Of a stretch of DNA of 64,000 nucleotides, positions 60,978 to 64,000 are shown piece after piece. Below the pieces are notes generated by a model. The model was not told where the DNA came from, did not search any database, and saw nothing but the letters and a program-made list of their open reading frames with translations. Position 1 is the stretch's first letter; every line of letters starts with the position of its first letter. This stretch comes from Brevibacterium rongguiense (GTDB lineage: Bacteria; Actinomycetota; Actinomycetes; Actinomycetales; Brevibacteriaceae): assembly GCF_009857845.1 (NCBI RefSeq), contig NZ_WWEQ01000007.1:1-64000 (forward strand), written 5' to 3'. The position numbers and the translations under genes were made by a program.

Positions 60978-61569
60978 CCGTGCGGGGGTGGGTGGCCGTG
61001 ACGGCGCAGCGCCGCAGGCGCCCCCACCCCGCCGAGGTGCCCGTCCACTGGCCGGGCTCCGTTGCGATCTGCTCCGCGGCTCCGGCGAAGGGGCCCAGGC
61101 TGATGAGTGTCATGCGCCGCTCGCGGACCTTGGCGGCCAGCCGCGCGCGCTGCGCGGCCGAGGGTGCGAAGGCGGGGCGGGCGATGACGATGTCGAACGT
61201 CTCGACGAGGATGGACACGACGCGCAGCCAGTCCTCCCCCGGGGTGCGCAGGCTGATGAAGCGCTCGAGGTCCACGCCGAAGTCCGCCACCGAGGCCACG
61301 GCTGGCTCCCCCACGCCCACGGCCGCGGCCCAGTGCTGCTCCCGCGTGGCCCGTGCGACGCTCGCCAGCGCCAGCGAGAGCGCGTGGGGGCCCGTGAACT
61401 GGACGATCTCGCCCTGGGGCAGCCCGCCCCTGGCGAACAGAGGGCCCAGCACCTCGCTGACGGGGAAGGCGGGCCGCTGGGCGAACAGCTCGCGGCCGGT
61501 GCGCACGCCCGGCAGGCTGCTCAGCTGTGCGGTGAGCGCCTGGAGATCGGCTGCGGGGCGTGCGGACAT
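60913..61569 (-). CDS. imuA': ImuA' (RecA-like accessory protein of the mutasome)
   Basis: A 218-residue RecA-fold relative. The protein starts RPAADLQALTAQLSSLPGVRTGRELF; GGLPQGEIVQFTGP occupies the Walker A position but lacks the GKT lysine, as is usual for the actinobacterial ImuA'. It couples RecA filaments to ImuB and DnaE2. A perfect SOS box lies 11 bp upstream of the ATG, inside the promoter. First gene of the damage-inducible operon. Longer upstream frames are ignored. Confidence 0.9.
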   Translation of the reverse strand: MSARPAADLQALTAQLSSLPGVRTGRELFAQRPAFPVSEVLGPLFARGGLPQGEIVQFTGPHALSLALASVARATREQHWAAAVGVGEPAVASVADFGVDLERFISLRTPGEDWLRVVSILVETFDIVIARPAFAPSAAQRARLAAKVRERRMTLISLGPFAGAAEQIATEPGQWTGTSAGWGRLRRCAVTATHPRTGAHRLLLPADTGAAEAVVRAV

Positions 61570-61580
61570 GGCATCCAGTA

Positions 61581-61596
61581 TCGAACGCCAGTTCGA
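61581..61596. promoter_or_regulatory. LexA (SOS) box of the imu operon
   Basis: TCGAAC-GCCA-GTTCGA is a perfect match to the actinobacterial LexA consensus TCGAAC-N4-GTTCGA. It lies between TTGCCT (-35) and GATACT (-10) of the minus-strand promoter (17-bp spacer), where LexA would block polymerase. Two more TTCGAATCC half-site-like copies lie at about 61612 and 61623. Confidence 0.93.
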
Positions 61597-61837
61597 ATGA
61601 GGCAAGCCCGATTCGAATCCTCTTCGAATCCCCAGTTCAGGGGCCCTGGCGGGCAGGGCGACCTGTGGATGTGGCGACGCGGTGGCGCGACCGAGGCAGC
61701 GGGGGCAGTGACTTTGAAGCTGCCGGGGCGAGACCGCCGGCCCTGCGGGCGCAGCCCGCGGCAAGGCCAGGGACGCGATTCGAAAGCGGTGGGGCGCCCG
61801 CGCGGGCCACCCGAGCAGAACGCGGTACCGTACCCCC

Positions 61838-62275
61838 ATGGCCCGCCGCACAGCAGAGCAACCGCCCGCGCAGCCGCGCCCCCTCACCGAGCGGGAGACC
61901 GCGGTCCTGCTCGCCATGATCGAGCACGCGACGGAAGACGAACCGACCCTCGACGACGCTGAGCCCTCCACTGTGACGCCGGCCCAGCGCGAGCGCTGGA
62001 GGGCGGCCGTCGGCGGCCTCGTCGTCACCGAGACATGCGGCTGCGGTACCTGCCCCACGATCACCCTGGCGCCGGAGGACGAGGCGAGCGGCACCTCGGC
62101 GGCGGAGGCCGGGATGCCCGGTGCCAATGGCGGCGGGAGCCCCCTCATGGCCTCGTCGGAAGGCGGCGTCCTCCTCCTCTTCGCAGACGAGCGCACGCCC
62201 CGCATGCTCGAGTTCGCCCCCGTGCAGGGCGGGGTGTTCGACGAGTTCCCGCCGCCTGCGCAGATCGTCTTCTAG
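61838..62275 (+). CDS. Hypothetical protein with CxCxxC motif
   Basis: A 145-residue soluble protein. LTERETAVLLAMIEHA near the N-terminus is helical and WRAAVGGLVVTETCGCGTCPTITL holds a Cys-Gly-Cys-x-x-Cys cluster, which may bind metal or be redox active. A Gly/Ser-rich loop precedes the beta-rich C-terminus (VLLLFADERTPRMLEFAPV). I do not recognise the family. TACCGT-N6-ATG suggests a leaderless start. It lies between the SOS operon and trmL. Confidence 0.7.
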   Translation: MARRTAEQPPAQPRPLTERETAVLLAMIEHATEDEPTLDDAEPSTVTPAQRERWRAAVGGLVVTETCGCGTCPTITLAPEDEASGTSAAEAGMPGANGGGSPLMASSEGGVLLLFADERTPRMLEFAPVQGGVFDEFPPPAQIVF

Positions 62276-62343
62276 GCCGGGCCGATCCCGCGGCGCATGC
62301 GCCCCGCAGCCGCAGGCGGGCGGCCCCGTAAGCTGGTGCCACC

Positions 62344-62811
62344 ATGAGCCTGAGCATCGTCTTCCACACCCCGGAGATCCCCGGCAACACCGGCAACGCC
62401 ATCCGCCTGGCAGCGGTCACGGGGGCCCACCTGCACCTCGTGGAGCCGCTGGGCTTCGACCTGAGCGACGCGAAGCTGCGGCGGGCGGGCCTCGACTACC
62501 ACGACCTCGCGCACGTGAGCGTCCACCCCACCCTGGAGCACCTGTGGGAGGAGCTGGGCGACCGGCGCGTCATCGCCTTCACCACCCACACGTCCGAGCG
62601 GTTCGAGGACGTGTCCTATGATGCCGACGATGTGCTCATGTTCGGGCAGGAATCGACGGGGCTGCCCCCGGAGGTCGTGGCCGATGAGCACATCGACCTG
62701 CGGGTGCGCATCCCCATGCTGCCCTCGCGGCGCTCGCTCAACCTGGCGAACTCCGCCTCGATCGCCGTCTACGAGGCCTGGCGCCAGCTGGGCTATCCGG
62801 GCGGCGCATGA
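62344..62811 (+). CDS. trmL: tRNA (cytidine(34)-2'-O)-methyltransferase TrmL
   Basis: A 155-residue SPOUT enzyme. EIPGNTGNAIRLA, LMFGQESTGLP and IPMLPSRRSLNLANSASIAVYE form the deep trefoil knot that binds SAM. It methylates the wobble 2'-O of tRNA-Leu isoacceptors; the length is the family norm. It lies upstream of the ThiD/PdxK-like kinase gene with an 84-bp gap. Confidence 0.93.
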   Translation: MSLSIVFHTPEIPGNTGNAIRLAAVTGAHLHLVEPLGFDLSDAKLRRAGLDYHDLAHVSVHPTLEHLWEELGDRRVIAFTTHTSERFEDVSYDADDVLMFGQESTGLPPEVVADEHIDLRVRIPMLPSRRSLNLANSASIAVYEAWRQLGYPGGA

Positions 62812-62895
62812 GGCGGCCGCGAGGCGGGAGCGCCCCGCACGGCACCGCCCCTGCTCTGCCCTGATCCGCACCCTCTGCTCCAAGGAGTTCCGCCC

Positions 62896-63780
62896 ATGAC
62901 CTCGTCCACCCCGCGTGCCCTCACGATCGCCGGTTCCGATGTCTCCGGCGGCGCCGGCCTCGAGGCCGACCTCGCCATGTTCGAGGAGTACGGCGTGTTC
63001 GGCGCCGCTGCGATCACGTGCATCGTGACGTTCGGCACGGGCGAGGCGGCGGGCACCGACGGTGAGGGCGAGGATGGGAGCGGTGACAGCGCGGGCGGCT
63101 TCGCCCACGACATCGCGTTCCTCGACACGGGCCTCGTGGCCAAGCAGCTCGAGTCCGCGCTGGCCATCCACCGCTTCGACGCCATCAAGTCCGGCATGCT
63201 GGGGTCCGTGGACACGGCGCTCATGCTCAGCCGCCGCCTGCGCGACAACCGCCTGCCCTATGTCTTCGACCCCGTACTCGTGTGCAAGGGCGCGGGCACG
63301 ATGGTCGACCTCAAGGACCTCTTCGTCGAGCACCTCGTGCCGCAGGCCACCGTCATCACGCCCAACCTCGCCGAGGCCGCGCTGCTGGCCGGTGCAGAGT
63401 CCCTCACGAGCGTCGAGGAAATGGTCGAGGCCGCCAAGGCCATCCACGCGCAGGGCGCAGGCACAGTCGTCGTCAAGGGCGGCGCGCGGCTGGGAGGCGC
63501 CCAGGCCGTGGACGTCGTGTGGGACGGCACGACGCTGACCACGCTGAGCTCGCAGAAGGTCAACGACGAGCTCGTCAACGGGGCGGGCTGCTCGTTCGCC
63601 TCCTCGATCGCGGCGGGCCTGGCCACGGGCCGCAGCGTGCTCGACGCGGTGGTCTCCGCCAAGGAGCGGGTGGCCCATGGGATCGCGGCCTCCGTGCCGA
63701 ACGCCACGGGCGTCAACTCGCTCAACCACGCCGCGTGGCGCATGGCCCCCACCCCCGCCGTCGAGGTGCGGGTCGCCTGA
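62896..63780 (+). CDS. Hydroxymethylpyrimidine/pyridoxine kinase (ThiD/PdxK-like)
   Basis: A 294-residue ribokinase-fold kinase. LTIAGSDVSGGAGLEADLAMF at the N-terminus and DPVLVCKGAG are ThiD-type motifs, and NGAGCSFASSIAAGLA is the anion-hole/catalytic segment. Vitamin specificity (HMP-phosphate or pyridoxal) cannot be decided; the GAGCSF form is also found in Gram-positive pyridoxine kinases. An acidic Gly-rich insertion (about residues 50-68) is atypical. AAGGAG precedes the ATG. It ends at a strong terminator. Confidence 0.87.
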   Translation: MTSSTPRALTIAGSDVSGGAGLEADLAMFEEYGVFGAAAITCIVTFGTGEAAGTDGEGEDGSGDSAGGFAHDIAFLDTGLVAKQLESALAIHRFDAIKSGMLGSVDTALMLSRRLRDNRLPYVFDPVLVCKGAGTMVDLKDLFVEHLVPQATVITPNLAEAALLAGAESLTSVEEMVEAAKAIHAQGAGTVVVKGGARLGGAQAVDVVWDGTTLTTLSSQKVNDELVNGAGCSFASSIAAGLATGRSVLDAVVSAKERVAHGIAASVPNATGVNSLNHAAWRMAPTPAVEVRVA

Positions 63781-63878
63781 GCGGCGCCCGCTCCCGCTCC
63801 CCGCTTCTGCGCGAAGGACGGGGCCGGCCGCCTCGCGCTCTGCGCGCTCTGCCCCCGATCCGCACGCAAGGCGCACTT

Positions 63879-63906
63879 GCACAGCGAAGCGCCCTCGCAC
63901 AGCGAA
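63879..63906. repeat. Short direct repeats before the thiD-like terminator
   Basis: GCACAGCGAA is present at 63879-63888 and 63897-63906 (18-bp spacing), and a related AGCAAAGCGAA follows. This is the same style as the other short intergenic tandem repeats. Confidence 0.5.
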
Positions 63907-63922
63907 AAGGCCCAGCAAAGCG

Positions 63923-63952
63923 AAACGGCCCCGGGCGATCCCGGGGCCGTTT
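63923..63952 (+). terminator. Terminator of the ThiD/PdxK-like gene
   Basis: A perfect 13-bp stem, AAACGGCCCCGGG / CCCGGGGCCGTTT, with a 4-nt CGAT loop. It ends in TTT. Confidence 0.75.
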
Positions 63953-64000
63953 GGCTGTGTGCCCGCGCGGGGCACAGTGGGCGGCTGCAGTCGCGGCGCC

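Overview
The window is one contiguous piece of a chromosome with about 70% or more G+C. The gene content points to Actinomycetota: RbpA, polyprenol-phosphate mannosyltransferase, mycothiol ligase MshC, the pupylation genes dop-pup-pafA-mpa, PafB/PafC, SecA2, an ImuA'-ImuB-DnaE2 mutasome with a mycobacterial-type SOS box, and a FadA2-FabG4-HtdX-like fatty acid cluster. Several blocks keep the gene order known from mycobacteria, corynebacteria and Micrococcales. The pupylation locus has no 20S proteasome genes, so a Micrococcales-like relative is my guess; the genus cannot be read from the sequence. There is no phage, IS element, CRISPR array or rRNA. One tRNA, Leu(GAG), is present.

Layout. 1-9.8 kb is mixed: a cut-off endonuclease/exonuclease/phosphatase gene, a methyltransferase, an Hsp20 under a HAIR (HspR) operator, an M20 amidohydrolase/DpaL-like pair, ferritin, two tandem RlpA-like cell-wall genes and a GDPD. 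9.8-18 kb: a gene-poor stretch with large hairpins and tandem repeats, then rbpA, ppm1, a metal-site-less amidohydrolase, an unusual fused 5'-3' exonuclease/DnaQ-type exonuclease, and secA2. 18-33 kb is a long, mostly minus-strand block: helY, tatC, tatA, pafC, pafB, two FKBPs, pafA, pup, dop, mpa, trmI and a frameshifted site-2 protease. 33-41.5 kb: RecB-type nuclease, HAD phosphatase, PAC2, mshC, an SCO1664-like protein, DUF3090, an aldo/keto reductase-like protein, uppP, histidine phosphatase and DUF5703, matching the conserved actinobacterial mshC neighbourhood. 41.5-51.3 kb: a YdcZ-type transporter, an M20 peptidase, tRNA-Leu, and the divergent htdX-fabG4-fadA2 / tetR-acyl-CoA oxidase cluster. 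51.4-64 kb: metX-metY, AlkA-like glycosylase, GNAT, the dnaE2-imuB-imuA' operon, a small unknown, trmL and a ThiD/PdxK kinase.

How it works together. Pup, Dop, PafA and Mpa form a pupylation system without a proteasome at the locus, and Mpa lacks the C-terminal Tyr motif used for docking. PafB/PafC and the LexA-boxed imuA'-imuB-dnaE2 operon are two DNA-damage responses. SecA2, TatA/TatC, UppP, Ppm1 and the RlpA proteins serve the cell envelope.

The most unusual observations are: (1) the nuclease fusion with a 63-bp tandem-repeat linker; (2) a structured RNA candidate with its own promoter upstream of ppm1; (3) a 19-bp tandem array between rbpA and ppm1; (4) four helically phased GTCA sites upstream of metY; (5) a terminator-like hairpin whose loop holds a -10 element before secA2; (6) very frequent TANNNT-N6/7-RTG arrangements that imply leaderless mRNAs.
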